Position numbers and translations under genes: made by a program
From: Crenothrix sp. D3
GTDB taxonomy: Bacteria > Pseudomonadota > Gammaproteobacteria > Methylococcales > Methylomonadaceae
DNA: 64,000 nucleotides
Assembly (NCBI GenBank): GCA_002134785.1
Contig: MBQZ01000073.1
Coordinates: forward strand, 1-64,000
Direction: 5' to 3'
Shown: positions 52,978-61,721 of the stretch, piece by piece
How positions within the stretch are numbered: the stretch's first letter is position 1
Layout of the letters: each line of letters opens with the position of its first letter
The notes under the pieces: generated by a model
What the model saw: the letters and a program-made list of their open reading frames with translations, nothing else
What the model was told of the DNA's origin: nothing
Databases searched by the model: none

Positions 52978-54282
52978 ATGAAAATAGGCATACAAACATG
53001 GGGTTCAAATGGCGACATCAGACCCTTAATCGCATTGGCAGATGGTTTACAAAACGCAGGGCATACTGTCACTTTAGTGGTAAGTAGTCTTGATAACTGT
53101 AGCTATCAGGAAACGTGTGATGCGTTGACGATTAATTATCGACAAATTCCCGCACGGATTGATTTTGATATGCAGAATTTCGCCCAGCGTACTTTTCGCA
53201 TGAATACTCTACAGTGGTTAATCGCCTTGCTGGAGGTCAGTTTCTTTCCTTATGAGCAAGAAATTTATCACGCATCCAAGCAATTAGCCCTAGACCATGA
53301 TTTGGTCATCGGACATCATTTTTTATATCCATTAAAACTTGCCGCCAAAAAACAGAATAAACCGCATATCAGCGTCACCTTTTGTCACGCAGCGATTCCA
53401 ACCCAAATGCAACCGCCATTTCGCTTTCCCAATTTAGGGCGCGTCATTAATCGTTGGCAATGGCGATTATTGGATGCAGCGTTTGATTGGATATTAAAAA
53501 AACGCCTGAGTCGCTTATGGTTTGCGGAAGGAATGCCACCGTTTAAACACGTTTTTGACAGCTTATTAAGTTCAGATTTACTGAATTTAGTGGCAGTTGA
53601 TGGTTTTCTTTGTCCTGTAAAAAACGATTGGCAAGCAGTTAATCAACTGTGTGGCTTTTTAAATTTACCCGAAAATGCCGAACATTGGCAACCTTCGCCC
53701 GCGTTACAAGCCTTTTTAGCGGCAGGGGAAAAACCTGTTTACATGACATTTGGCAGTCTACAACAAGCAGTGCCTGAATGGAGTATGGAATTATTTATTA
53801 ATGCTGCGCGGTTAGCGGGCTGTCGTGCCATTATTCAAACCAGCTCTGCTAATTATCCAGCGGATACCCAACAAGGCGATATATTTTTCATTGGACGACA
53901 TCCGCATCAACCGTTATTTCAATACTGTGCAGCAGTGGTACATCATGGAGGTGCAGGTACGTCTCATGCCGCCACATTAAGTGGTTGCCCGTCCATCGTC
54001 GTGCCGTTTATGGATGAACAATTATTTTGGGCGTGTCAATTGCAACGCTCGCGTTTAGCCCCCGCACCATTACCCGCAAAACACGCGACGGCGAAAAAAT
54101 TGGCAAATCGGCTGAAAGTGGTGTTGTATTCGAAGTATGCGGATGAAATGAAATCGTTTGCGCAGTATGCCAAGCAGTCGATTTCACCGACACAGGGAGT
54201 ATTAAATGCGGTGGCACTTATTGAAGCTATCGTGCTTAACTGCGTTGAGCAAAACGAGAAACAAGCCTGCGACCAAGATTGA
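52978..54282 (+). CDS. UGT/MGT-type glycosyltransferase (GT1 family)
   Basis: A 434-residue nucleotide-sugar glycosyltransferase beginning MKIGIQTWGSNGDIRPLIALADGLQNAGH, the typical acceptor-binding start of the sterol glucosyltransferase and macrolide glycosyltransferase group. The donor domain has VYMTFGSL, then GRHPHQPLFQYCAAVVHHGGAGTSHAATLSGCPSIVVPFMDEQ, which matches the plant-type PSPG-like motif. The acceptor could be a sterol, hopanoid or carotenoid; this is not readable. It lies 52 bases after the diguanylate cyclase. Confidence 0.9.
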   Translation: MKIGIQTWGSNGDIRPLIALADGLQNAGHTVTLVVSSLDNCSYQETCDALTINYRQIPARIDFDMQNFAQRTFRMNTLQWLIALLEVSFFPYEQEIYHASKQLALDHDLVIGHHFLYPLKLAAKKQNKPHISVTFCHAAIPTQMQPPFRFPNLGRVINRWQWRLLDAAFDWILKKRLSRLWFAEGMPPFKHVFDSLLSSDLLNLVAVDGFLCPVKNDWQAVNQLCGFLNLPENAEHWQPSPALQAFLAAGEKPVYMTFGSLQQAVPEWSMELFINAARLAGCRAIIQTSSANYPADTQQGDIFFIGRHPHQPLFQYCAAVVHHGGAGTSHAATLSGCPSIVVPFMDEQLFWACQLQRSRLAPAPLPAKHATAKKLANRLKVVLYSKYADEMKSFAQYAKQSISPTQGVLNAVALIEAIVLNCVEQNEKQACDQD

Positions 54283-54315
54283 TAGGGAAGCGTTAGCGAG
54301 AGTTTAGTTCACCCT

Positions 54316-54622
54316 AAAGCCTGCGAAGAAAAGCGAAAAAGTGTCCAAGATAAAATGGAAGGCTATGAAAAAGAAGGTAAAAACATCGTTTACCTTGACG
54401 AGATCGGCTTTAAAAAAGAGACTTTGCGTGCCTACGGTTATGCAATTGAGGCACACGCTGTGTGGATTCGTTTGATTGGCAAGCCAAGGGGCGAACCAAT
54501 GTCATTGGGGCTATTTTTCAGCGGATCTTATTAGGCATTAGGCTTTTTGACTTCAATGTTAATGCCAATATTTTTTATGGTTAGGTTTTTCAGCACTTAT
54601 TGCCCGCCTTGCCGTCGAATAG
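54316..54622 (+). pseudogene. IS630-family transposase remnant, frameshifted
   Basis: The DNA encodes VYLDEIGFKKETLRAYGYA in one frame, then FDWQAKGRTNVIGAIFQRILLG and FDFNVNANIFYG in another, matching the central DDE part of IS630 transposases (YxDExGF, KGRTNVIGA). A frameshift near 54466 and a TAG for Trp after FYG inactivate it. The ends of the element are not preserved. A MITE follows directly. Confidence 0.8.
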
Positions 54623-54748
54623 TAGAGATGTTGCCAAATAAGTAACTTAATTGATTTCAAAGGATTTATAAGTCATTTATTTTTATTGCATCTATTTGAT
54701 TTATAAAGATAAAGCCTGTTTTTCAATTTTTATTTGGCAACATCTCTA
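54623..54748. mobile_element. Miniature inverted-repeat element with TA flanks
   Basis: The 122-base element has perfect 17-base terminal inverted repeats (GAGATGTTGCCAAATAA at 54625-54641 and its complement at 54730-54746) and is flanked on both sides by TA, the duplication made by IS630/Tc1-type transposases. It has no ORF. It lies between the IS630 remnant and the serA pseudogene. Confidence 0.8.
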
Positions 54749-55112
54749 ATATACCAACCAATGCGGTAACTGAAATAGGACGCACCGCAACTTCGGTGGC
54801 TTTGCCGAAGGTCGCAACATCTACTTTTGTTAACGGTTGTATGGCTAAACCAGCGAGAATTTTGCCTAATATTGTTGCAAGAGTCATAAAACTTAGACGA
54901 TTTTTTCAACTCTTCAGCAGACAATCTGGGTAAGTTTAAGGCATTAACCGCTTCGCCCGTTTTCAGGAAAATTACCGCTTGTCTAGCGATTTCCAGACTA
55001 ACTGCCACTTGGGCTTAGCTAGTTGACGCGCCTAAATGAGGGGGTGAAGACGATGTTTTCCAGCTCTAAAAATGGTGAATTAACGGGAGTTTCATTTTCA
55101 TAAACACCCAAT
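54749..55112 (-). pseudogene. Decayed serA copy (long-type phosphoglycerate dehydrogenase)
   Basis: In frames joined by shifts, the minus strand encodes VYENETPVNSPFLELENIVFTP, PHLGAST, AQVAVSLEIARQAVIFLKTGE, AVNALNLPRLSAEELKK and FGKATEVAVRPISVTAL. These match the end of the dehydrogenase domain and the allosteric domain of SerA. At least one in-frame TAA (after ASTS) and frameshifts disable it. The right side is cut by a repeat at 55113 onwards and the left side by the MITE. The intact serA 200 bases further is a shorter type, so this was a second, different SerA. Confidence 0.82.
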
Positions 55113-55135
55113 GCGGAGCGTTGGAACGATAATAA
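55113..55135. repeat. Half palindromic repeat (GCGGAGCGTTGGAACG)
   Basis: The sequence AATGCGGAGCGTTGGAACGATAAT matches one arm of the palindrome at 19203-19228, but its complementary left arm is missing. It lies where the serA pseudogene starts, so a repeat insertion may have broken that gene. Confidence 0.7.
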
Positions 55136-55303
55136 AGGTAGCCGCACAAGTCATCACTTTTTAGCAACTCAATTGACACATTCAATCGGGTATAATGTGC
55201 GTAGTCTAGCAGTTTTGCTATTGCCCTGTTATGCTGATGTTATACAGTTGCAATAGTGGCGGCTGAGTCACACATAAATTTTAACAAAAACCAAAGGTAA
55301 ACA

Positions 55304-56470
55304 ATGTTTAACATTTTAACTTATAACAATATTTCTCCGATTGGCTTGAATCGTTTTCCAAGCGAGCAGTACAAGGTTGCAGCCGATGTTGCACAGCCAG
55401 ATGCAATTATGTTGCGCTCGTTTAAACTACACGGTATGGAGATTCCTGAATCGGTTAAAGCAGTAGGTCGCGCGGGTGCGGGTGTGAATAATATTCCTGT
55501 CGCTGAATACACAAAACGCGGCATTCCTGTATTTAATGCACCAGGTGCGAATTCAAATGCAGTGGCAGAACTGGCGATTGCAGGAATGTTGTTGGCTTCT
55601 CGGCACATTCCAGCGGCGTTGAGTTATGTCAGTGGCTTGACAGGCGATGAAGAAAGCATGAACGCTGATGTTGAAAAACATAAAAGTAACTTTGCTGGCT
55701 TTGAAATCGCAGGTAAAACGCTGGGTGTTTTGGGTTTGGGCGCAATTGGGGTAAAAGTGGTTAATTCTGCTGCTGCATTGGGTTTGAATACTATCGGCTT
55801 TGACCCGTTTATTTCATTGCAAAATGCGTGGAAATTGAATTCATTGACTGTGCCTGCGGCTAATATAGATGACGTGGTTTCTCAGTCAGATTTTATCAGC
55901 TTACATATTCCACTCAACGAAAAAACTAAAAACCTGTTTAGCAAAGAGCATATTGCGCGTATCAAAAAAGGCGCGACTTTATTGAACTTTTCGCGTGCAG
56001 GCGTGGTAGATGAAGCGGCGATTGTTGAAGCCTTGAATGCTGGCGATTTACACTTTTATGTGTGCGATTTTCCATCACCCGCTTTAATTAATCACCCACG
56101 CGCCATTGCATTGCCTCATTTAGGAGCTTCTACTGAAGAAGCAGAAGAAAATTGTGCGGTGATGGTTGCCGACCAAATACGCGATTTCTTGGAACAAGGC
56201 ATTATTCGTAACGCGGTTAATTTTCCTGAAGTGGTGATTCCGCTGACAGAAGATTGTGTGCGTATCACTATCACCAATCAAAATATTCCTGGTGTGGTCG
56301 GTCATGTTTCATCTGTTTTAGGGGATGCCAGCATTAACATCGTGGATTTAACCAATAAATCACACGCTGACGTGGCTTATACCCTGATTGATGTCAGTGG
56401 CGATGTGACTTCTGACATAGTGGATAAATTACGCGCTGTCGAAGGTGTGTTGTCTGTGCGTATTATTTGA
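55304..56470 (+). CDS. serA: 3-Phosphoglycerate dehydrogenase, short type with ACT domain
   Basis: First step of serine synthesis from 3-phosphoglycerate. The 388-residue protein has GRAGAGVNNIPVAEYTKRGIPVFNAPGANSNAVAELAI with the substrate site, the NAD site VLGLGAIGVKVVNSA, NFSRAGVVDE, and PHLGASTEEAEEN with the catalytic His. The C-terminal ACT domain (VRITITNQNIPGVVGHVSSVLGDASINI) follows directly, without the long type's middle allosteric domain. An AAAGG-like site is 7 bases before the start. A decayed copy of a longer SerA lies just upstream. Confidence 0.94.
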   Translation: MFNILTYNNISPIGLNRFPSEQYKVAADVAQPDAIMLRSFKLHGMEIPESVKAVGRAGAGVNNIPVAEYTKRGIPVFNAPGANSNAVAELAIAGMLLASRHIPAALSYVSGLTGDEESMNADVEKHKSNFAGFEIAGKTLGVLGLGAIGVKVVNSAAALGLNTIGFDPFISLQNAWKLNSLTVPAANIDDVVSQSDFISLHIPLNEKTKNLFSKEHIARIKKGATLLNFSRAGVVDEAAIVEALNAGDLHFYVCDFPSPALINHPRAIALPHLGASTEEAEENCAVMVADQIRDFLEQGIIRNAVNFPEVVIPLTEDCVRITITNQNIPGVVGHVSSVLGDASINIVDLTNKSHADVAYTLIDVSGDVTSDIVDKLRAVEGVLSVRII

Positions 56471-56582
56471 TTACATAATACAGGTGAACAAATGTTTTGG
56501 CGTTTTTAAAGCCAGAATGGAGTACAGACTGTGTCTGTACTCCGATTGACATATCGCTAACCGTAGATAAAATGATTACAAA

Positions 56583-56640
56583 ACCGTTCGCACTGAGCTT
56601 GTCGAAGTGTGAACGTAGTTCGACAAGCTCACCACAAGCG
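56583..56640. repeat. Dispersed inverted repeat (ACCGTTCG...GCTTGTCGAA family)
   Basis: CGTTCGCACTGAGCTTGTCG and CGACAAGCTCACCAC are the arms; this is a compact copy of the repeat at 19790-19894. It is between serA and the TlpA-like gene. Confidence 0.8.
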
Positions 56641-56699
56641 GTATCATTTTATTGTGCCTTAGCTCTACCAGCCCCGTTTAATTCAACCGTCAGTTTCCC

Positions 56700-57182
56700 A
56701 TGCAACGAAAACTCACGCATATCTTTTTGATAGTCATCACCGTCATGCTGATTGGTTGTCACTCTCCTATCGTGCCAGAAACTACTTTTTCTACTATTAC
56801 AGGTAAAAAAATTGTGTTATCTGAATTACACGGCAAGCCCGTCATCGTGACTTTTTGGGCAACAGATTGTGCTAGCTGTATTCAAGAAATTCCGCATTTA
56901 ATTGAACTGTATCGGCAATATCATGATAACGGCTTAGAGATTATCGCGGTTGCGATGGCTTACGACCCGCCGAATCATGTCATTGATATGAGCAAAGCGC
57001 GGCAACTTCCATACCATGTCGCTTTAGATATGCAGGCAGAAAATGCTCATGCGTTTGGTGATGTATCGCTCACGCCGACAACTTTTTTAATTGACCCTGA
57101 TGGACAAATCGCACTACAAAAAACGGGGCTGTTTGATTTGACCAAAATAAAAACTCAACTTTCAAACTTTATAAAAGGATAA
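56700..57182 (+). CDS. TlpA-like thiol-disulfide oxidoreductase lipoprotein
   Basis: A 160-residue redoxin. The signal peptide has a lipobox LIGC, so Cys20 should be lipidated. The thioredoxin fold shows VIVTFWATDCASCIQEIPHL with active CxxC and a cis-Pro region SLTPTTFLIDPDGQIALQ. Relatives reduce periplasmic cysteines, for example for cytochrome c or copper-protein maturation. Three bases separate it from hemJ, so they are likely co-transcribed, suggesting a link with haem proteins. Confidence 0.9.
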   Translation: MQRKLTHIFLIVITVMLIGCHSPIVPETTFSTITGKKIVLSELHGKPVIVTFWATDCASCIQEIPHLIELYRQYHDNGLEIIAVAMAYDPPNHVIDMSKARQLPYHVALDMQAENAHAFGDVSLTPTTFLIDPDGQIALQKTGLFDLTKIKTQLSNFIKG

Positions 57183-57185
57183 ATT

Positions 57186-57611
57186 ATGCTTTGGTTAAAA
57201 GCCTTACACTTAATCGCTATGGTAACTTGGTTCGCAGGGCTGTTTTATTTGCCGCGTTTGTATGTTTACCACGCCATGAGTGACGATAAAATCGGCAATG
57301 AACGCTTTAAAGTGATGGAAAGAAAATTGTTTTACGGTATCACCACGCCTGGGATGGTGGTAACGTTTATCTTCGGCATTTGGATGTTGCTGGATTATGC
57401 GTGGGGAATGTATGGTTCTAGCGGCTGGCTACACGCCAAGCTATTTTTGTTGGCATTGATGGTGGTTTATCACTATTTTTGCTGGCTATGGTTGGAAGAT
57501 TTTAAACACGACCGCAATCAACGCAGCCATGTTTTTTATCGCTGGATGAATGAAATACCGACAGTATTTTTGCTCGCAATTATCATTTTGGCAACGGTAA
57601 AGCCTTTTTAA
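57186..57611 (+). CDS. hemJ: Protoporphyrinogen IX oxidase HemJ
   Basis: A 141-residue four-helix membrane protein that oxidises protoporphyrinogen IX in haem synthesis in bacteria lacking HemG/HemY. The N-terminus WLKALHLIAMVTWFAGLFYLPRLYVYHA contains the conserved His, and GSSGWLHAKLFLLALMVVYH contains the conserved His-Ala-Lys. The AAAGGA ribosome site overlaps the end of the preceding gene. Length and motifs are typical. Confidence 0.92.
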   Translation: MLWLKALHLIAMVTWFAGLFYLPRLYVYHAMSDDKIGNERFKVMERKLFYGITTPGMVVTFIFGIWMLLDYAWGMYGSSGWLHAKLFLLALMVVYHYFCWLWLEDFKHDRNQRSHVFYRWMNEIPTVFLLAIIILATVKPF

Positions 57612-57728
57612 TCACTTAAGGAGTGGAAATTATTGTCGCTGGATACAAAATGCGTAAAATGATTGGCTTAATTTTTAAGTTATGTCACATTAAATTGTAA
57701 TTTTCACTTCAAACCTTCGCTTACGATT

Positions 57729-58649
57729 ATGCCTAAACATACTGCTAAACTCGCTATTCTGTTTGCTGATATTTGTGGCAGTACTAAGCTATACGATCAG
57801 CTCGGTGATCAATTAGCACGCCGTTTAGTGGCCAGCTGTATTGCCTGTATGGTTGCAGAGCTTGTGGCTAATCAAGGTACATTGATTAAAACCATCGGTG
57901 ATGAAATCATGTGTACCTTTCCCAGTGCAGAACAGGCACTGTGTGCGGCAAGTGCGATGCAGTGTGCAGTCAAAAAATCGACCTTTGAAGGGGGTGTTGC
58001 TCTGCACATTCGCATTGGTTTTCATTATGGCGAGGTTATTTGTGAAGAGGGGGACGTGTTTGGCGACACCGTCAATGTCGCGGCGCGGGTGGCAGGGGCG
58101 GCGAGAGCCAATCAAATCATGACCACACAATCGGTCGTCAATGCCTTACCGCTAAAACTGCAAGCTCAAACTCACCAAATTATGTCTGCTGAGTTTAAAG
58201 GCAAGGATGAGCAGTACCTTATCTATCTTGTGTCATGGGGAAAAGAGGATGAAGATGAGCAGAACACCAGTTTTTTACACGCGCCTGTTGTACGCAATAA
58301 TATGTCAACCGCTAATGAACTCGTCTTACGCTACGGCAATAAACAGCTCGTCGTGAATAAAAATTGTAACTCCGTCATTTTTGGACGTGCTGATGACTGT
58401 GATGTGGTGGTGCAAAATAGTTATGTTTCCCGTCAACACGCTCGCTTTGAACACCGTTTCGGCAAATTCGTCGTCGTTGATCAAAGCACTAATGGCACTT
58501 TCATTCGCCCTGATAATGGCAGTGTAATCCGCATCACGCGCGAAGAAATGATTTTACAGGGCAAAGGTTTTATCAGCCTTGGGCTGGATAATTTTGATGA
58601 CCCCAGCAACTTAATTGAGTTTTCTCTCATCGCTAATTTGAAGACATAA
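57729..58649 (+). CDS. Class III nucleotidyl cyclase with FHA domain
   Basis: A 306-residue cytoplasmic protein. The N-terminal 165 residues are a class III adenylate/guanylate cyclase domain: LAILFADICGSTKLY with a metal-binding Asp, IKTIGDEIMCTF with the second, and VNVAARVAGAARANQIM near the end. Residues about 205-295 form an FHA domain (VIFGRADDCDVVVQNSYVSRQHARFEH, DQSTNGTFI), which binds phosphothreonine. The substrate-selecting Lys and Asp cannot be assigned confidently, so cAMP or cGMP is open. FHA fusion suggests control by a Ser/Thr kinase, none being in the window. Confidence 0.9.
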   Translation: MPKHTAKLAILFADICGSTKLYDQLGDQLARRLVASCIACMVAELVANQGTLIKTIGDEIMCTFPSAEQALCAASAMQCAVKKSTFEGGVALHIRIGFHYGEVICEEGDVFGDTVNVAARVAGAARANQIMTTQSVVNALPLKLQAQTHQIMSAEFKGKDEQYLIYLVSWGKEDEDEQNTSFLHAPVVRNNMSTANELVLRYGNKQLVVNKNCNSVIFGRADDCDVVVQNSYVSRQHARFEHRFGKFVVVDQSTNGTFIRPDNGSVIRITREEMILQGKGFISLGLDNFDDPSNLIEFSLIANLKT

Positions 58650-58785
58650 TACGCCGACCATTCAAATAGGCTTTTTGACTCCGTCATAGCGAACACGTTT
58701 TTAAAATATCGCTATAGTTTGGTCATTATCGAATAGTGATAAACTGAACACAATTTATCCCACCTTCCCTTTTATAAATACCATT

Positions 58786-59205
58786 ATGATTAAACACAGC
58801 ATTTTGACAGTAATAATAAGTAGCCTTATTGCACTACAAGGTTGCTCGTTTTCAGAAAGCTCTAAAAGTAGTTCGACTTCATCCCAGTCCTTCACCAGCA
58901 GCGGATCATCGTCGGATTCACAAACTAATAAAAAATATTCCCAAGAAGTGTCGGATTACACGATGGCTTATGTGAAGTCTTCAGTCGCCAATGCTGATTA
59001 TAATTCTTTTGCAAAAGGCATTAGCGATATAGCCGCTAAGGCAGGGATTAGTAATTGGGAGCAAGAATCGTCAACTTACGTTGCTATTGGTCAGGGTTTA
59101 AAACGGGCAGGCGCGACAGGGGTGACTTACGACACTTATAAAAGCAACTTTGCTCATGACAATACGGCTAACATGAAGTCCATTCAACAAGGTTACGACA
59201 AATAG
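58786..59205 (+). CDS. Small Ser-rich lipoprotein
   Basis: A 139-residue protein with signal peptide and lipobox LQGC at residues 17-20. Residues 21-48 are a Ser-rich linker (SESSKSSSTSSQSFTSSGSSSD). The rest is a small domain (TMAYVKSSVANADYNSFAKGISDIAAKAGISNWEQESSTYVAIGQGLKRAG) recalling putative lipoproteins that accompany DUF4105 genes. The stop TAG is followed in the same frame by the DUF4105 gene. Function unknown. Confidence 0.75.
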   Translation: MIKHSILTVIISSLIALQGCSFSESSKSSSTSSQSFTSSGSSSDSQTNKKYSQEVSDYTMAYVKSSVANADYNSFAKGISDIAAKAGISNWEQESSTYVAIGQGLKRAGATGVTYDTYKSNFAHDNTANMKSIQQGYDK

Positions 59206-59214
59206 GCTTGCGCT

Positions 59215-61008
59215 ATTAAACGGCTTAGTGCTTGCGGGCTACTATTATTAATGTGGAGCTGGTCAACGGCAGGGCTGGCGACCAGTTTTAATTACTTGTA
59301 TTTGGAATCTAACGAAGGTACAGCCAGTGGCGGACACAGTGCTTTACAATTAGCCGACCAAATTTATCATTATCAACACGTTGATTCAGGTTACATTCGG
59401 CTGATTAGACAAGATGTCACGACGTTTCATCATAGCTATCGGTTTTTACAAAATCGCCCACTGCATTCCAGCCGCGTTGACGTTTCCGACGATACCCTGA
59501 CATTACTGAAAGACCATTTTAACCAGCTCTATGCCAATCAGGAATTGTTGTTTAAAGCCCTCGCTAATGTACAGACCGACCGCGTATTTTTACAACACTT
59601 ACTGCATCAACAGCCTGCGGATAACGTGTTGCAGATGAAAGGGCTGGGCTTATTTAAAGCCAGTGTACCTCCCAATCAGACCCTACAGCACTTACAAATA
59701 CTGATACAGAAAACCTACGGCACTGATTTTCTCGCTGAACGCTTTGAGCAATTGAACAAAGCCATTACCACCTTAACACCTAGCGACTGGTCAAAGCCAT
59801 TAGCCACGCCTGTTTATACGCTGGCAGAACATTATCAAGATGTGCAAACCGCCCGCCACGCAATTCAGTTATTGCAACATGACACGATAGCGGCGAATAC
59901 CGTCATATTAAGCGAACCATTAACACTCGCAGACACGCAACGTTTAGAACATTTCCAACAACAATTGCAAAACAATATTCTGTCGTTATTAAATTCAAAT
60001 CGCCCTGATTGGGGCTACGCACTATTGATTAATATTGCCCGTTTAATGGCGGTGAATGAATCATTAACAAGACAGCAATGGGTGTTTATTGATGATTTTG
60101 CCAATGACAGCGAACAAGTGCCAAGCGAACAAATACCCAATTTATCCGCTCAATTACAAGACGCTCAACAACAGTGGTTAGCAGCAAAACCCAGCATTCA
60201 GTTCAGTGAAATTAATTACAGTCGTTTAGAAATGACTGCCAACCATTATGCGGAACTCAGCAAAGCTGAGCTAGGAAAAACAGTGCGTTACGCAGGTGAA
60301 CAAGCTCTTCCCGACAAGTATGTACCATTGATTATCGACAGCGTCCCCAACCTAAATATTGCCGAACTTAACCAAGCTCTAACCGATTTAAACGCCTACG
60401 AAACACGCCTACATGAACAGTTAGCGCACCATAACCGTTATGATTTAGTCACCCGCAACTGTGTCACCGAATTATTCCGTAGCCTAGATGGTGCGATATT
60501 GAGTAGCTCTGCATCGCGCTTAACCAATGCCAGCAACACCCATTTTGAGCAAGCCCTAGGTGGACATATTCGAGCTGATTACAATTTTATTCCGTGGGTC
60601 GCGTTTCAAAGTGTACAAGCTAAATTCCGTGTCAGTGACAGCCAATTGTTACCTTCTTATCACGGATTACAACTGGAAAAACTCGCTAACCAACCGCTGA
60701 ATAGTCTAAAAGAAATCAGCACTCTCACCAGTTCATCCTATTCATTCAATGCCAATGATGCGTGGTTTTTATTTTTTACCGATGACACCGTGTTATTGCG
60801 CCCCCTATTAGGTGCATTCAATACGGCGACAGCGATTACGCAAAGTGTGTTCGGTTTATTTAGTTTGCCATTCGATGACGGTGAAAACTTACACGCGGGC
60901 GCGGTGGGGTTTTTAATGAGTGCGCCCGAATTAGTATTTATCAATATTCGCAAAGGCAGTTATCCGTATTTGCCGCGTTCCCTATTGTTGGATCATACTG
61001 AGTATTAA
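59215..61008 (+). CDS. DUF4105 protein, start codon uncertain
   Basis: A protein of about 585-598 residues. The DUF4105 core is clear near the N-terminus: NYLYLESNEGTASGGHSALQLADQIYHYQ and DVTTFHHSYRFLQNRPLHSSRVDVSDD; later NRYDLVTRNCVTELFRSLD contains an NC pair resembling a papain-like site. Family function is unknown. The first ATG (59251) would leave no complete signal peptide, but reading in frame backwards gives IKRLSACGLLLLMWSWSTAGLA, a good signal peptide, with an ATT at 59215 as the only initiation-like codon after the upstream TAG at 59203-59205. I list the ATT coordinate as the best guess. Confidence 0.65.
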   Translation: MKRLSACGLLLLMWSWSTAGLATSFNYLYLESNEGTASGGHSALQLADQIYHYQHVDSGYIRLIRQDVTTFHHSYRFLQNRPLHSSRVDVSDDTLTLLKDHFNQLYANQELLFKALANVQTDRVFLQHLLHQQPADNVLQMKGLGLFKASVPPNQTLQHLQILIQKTYGTDFLAERFEQLNKAITTLTPSDWSKPLATPVYTLAEHYQDVQTARHAIQLLQHDTIAANTVILSEPLTLADTQRLEHFQQQLQNNILSLLNSNRPDWGYALLINIARLMAVNESLTRQQWVFIDDFANDSEQVPSEQIPNLSAQLQDAQQQWLAAKPSIQFSEINYSRLEMTANHYAELSKAELGKTVRYAGEQALPDKYVPLIIDSVPNLNIAELNQALTDLNAYETRLHEQLAHHNRYDLVTRNCVTELFRSLDGAILSSSASRLTNASNTHFEQALGGHIRADYNFIPWVAFQSVQAKFRVSDSQLLPSYHGLQLEKLANQPLNSLKEISTLTSSSYSFNANDAWFLFFTDDTVLLRPLLGAFNTATAITQSVFGLFSLPFDDGENLHAGAVGFLMSAPELVFINIRKGSYPYLPRSLLLDHTEY

Positions 61009-61010
61009 GA

Positions 61011-61721
61011 CTACTTAAACTTCACCACTTTATTCAAAGGGTTAAGGTTGATTTCATCAATGACGATGTGGGCGCGAGAATTCAACACATAATCAACAGT
61101 GTCGGCAATATCTTCAGGTAGTAGGTAATTACTTTCATCATCGGCGGGTGCAAATGATAGCGTATCAAAAAACGGGGTTTTTACCATGCCTGCGTTAATC
61201 AAACACACGCGTACCCCGCTTTTACTGCATTCTTCACGCAAGGCTTGCGTAAAACCACGCACCGCAAACTTACTGGCGCAATACATCGCGCCTTTGCGAC
61301 TGCCTTTTAACGCCGCTTCTGAGCCGATATAAATTAAATCACTGCGCGGTTTGCGTTTCAATTGTGGCAATAAAGCGCGGGTTAAAAACACTTGGCTAGT
61401 AAAATTGACTGCCATTAGGGTTTCAATTTGCGCGTAGGAAAACTCTTCAATTGAACCAAATTGACCGAACCCAGCAGCAAATACCACGGTATCAATAGCA
61501 GGGAAGTTTTTGGCTACTGCTTTCAATTGGTCGGGTAAAGCCTTTGTGTGGCTTAAATCCAGCTGTACGGTGCTGAAATTTTCCAGCGCGTGGGTGAATT
61601 TTTGGCTATCTCGTGACACGCCAATGACATGATGCCCTTGTTGTAACAGCTTTTTGGCGATAGCCCGACCGATACCAGAACTTGCACCCGTCACTAAGAC
61701 GGTACGTTTTATAATCGACAT
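61011..61721 (-). CDS. Short-chain dehydrogenase/reductase
   Basis: A 236-residue classical SDR. It has the NAD(P) motif TGASSGIGRAIAKKLL, VFAAGFG (a variant of NNAG), a catalytic Ser in IYIGSEAALKG and YCASKFAVRGFTQAL (YxxxK). The arginine-like residue after the glycine motif (SRDSQK) favours NADP. Substrate is unknown. The start overlaps the end of the upstream radical-SAM gene by 13 bases, so the pair is translated together. It ends two bases from the convergent DUF4105 gene. Confidence 0.9.
   Translation of the reverse strand: MSIIKRTVLVTGASSGIGRAIAKKLLQQGHHVIGVSRDSQKFTHALENFSTVQLDLSHTKALPDQLKAVAKNFPAIDTVVFAAGFGQFGSIEEFSYAQIETLMAVNFTSQVFLTRALLPQLKRKPRSDLIYIGSEAALKGSRKGAMYCASKFAVRGFTQALREECSKSGVRVCLINAGMVKTPFFDTLSFAPADDESNYLLPEDIADTVDYVLNSRAHIVIDEINLNPLNKVVKFK

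Noticed and set aside
54730-55008. Minus-strand 92-codon ORF as a real small gene
   Set aside because: It is a piece of the decayed serA plus an out-of-frame tail and ends in the MITE.
56497-56730. 77-codon plus-strand ORF between serA and the TlpA-like gene
   Set aside because: It is built mostly from the TTCGACAAGCTC repeat, which yields similar junk peptides at other copies.
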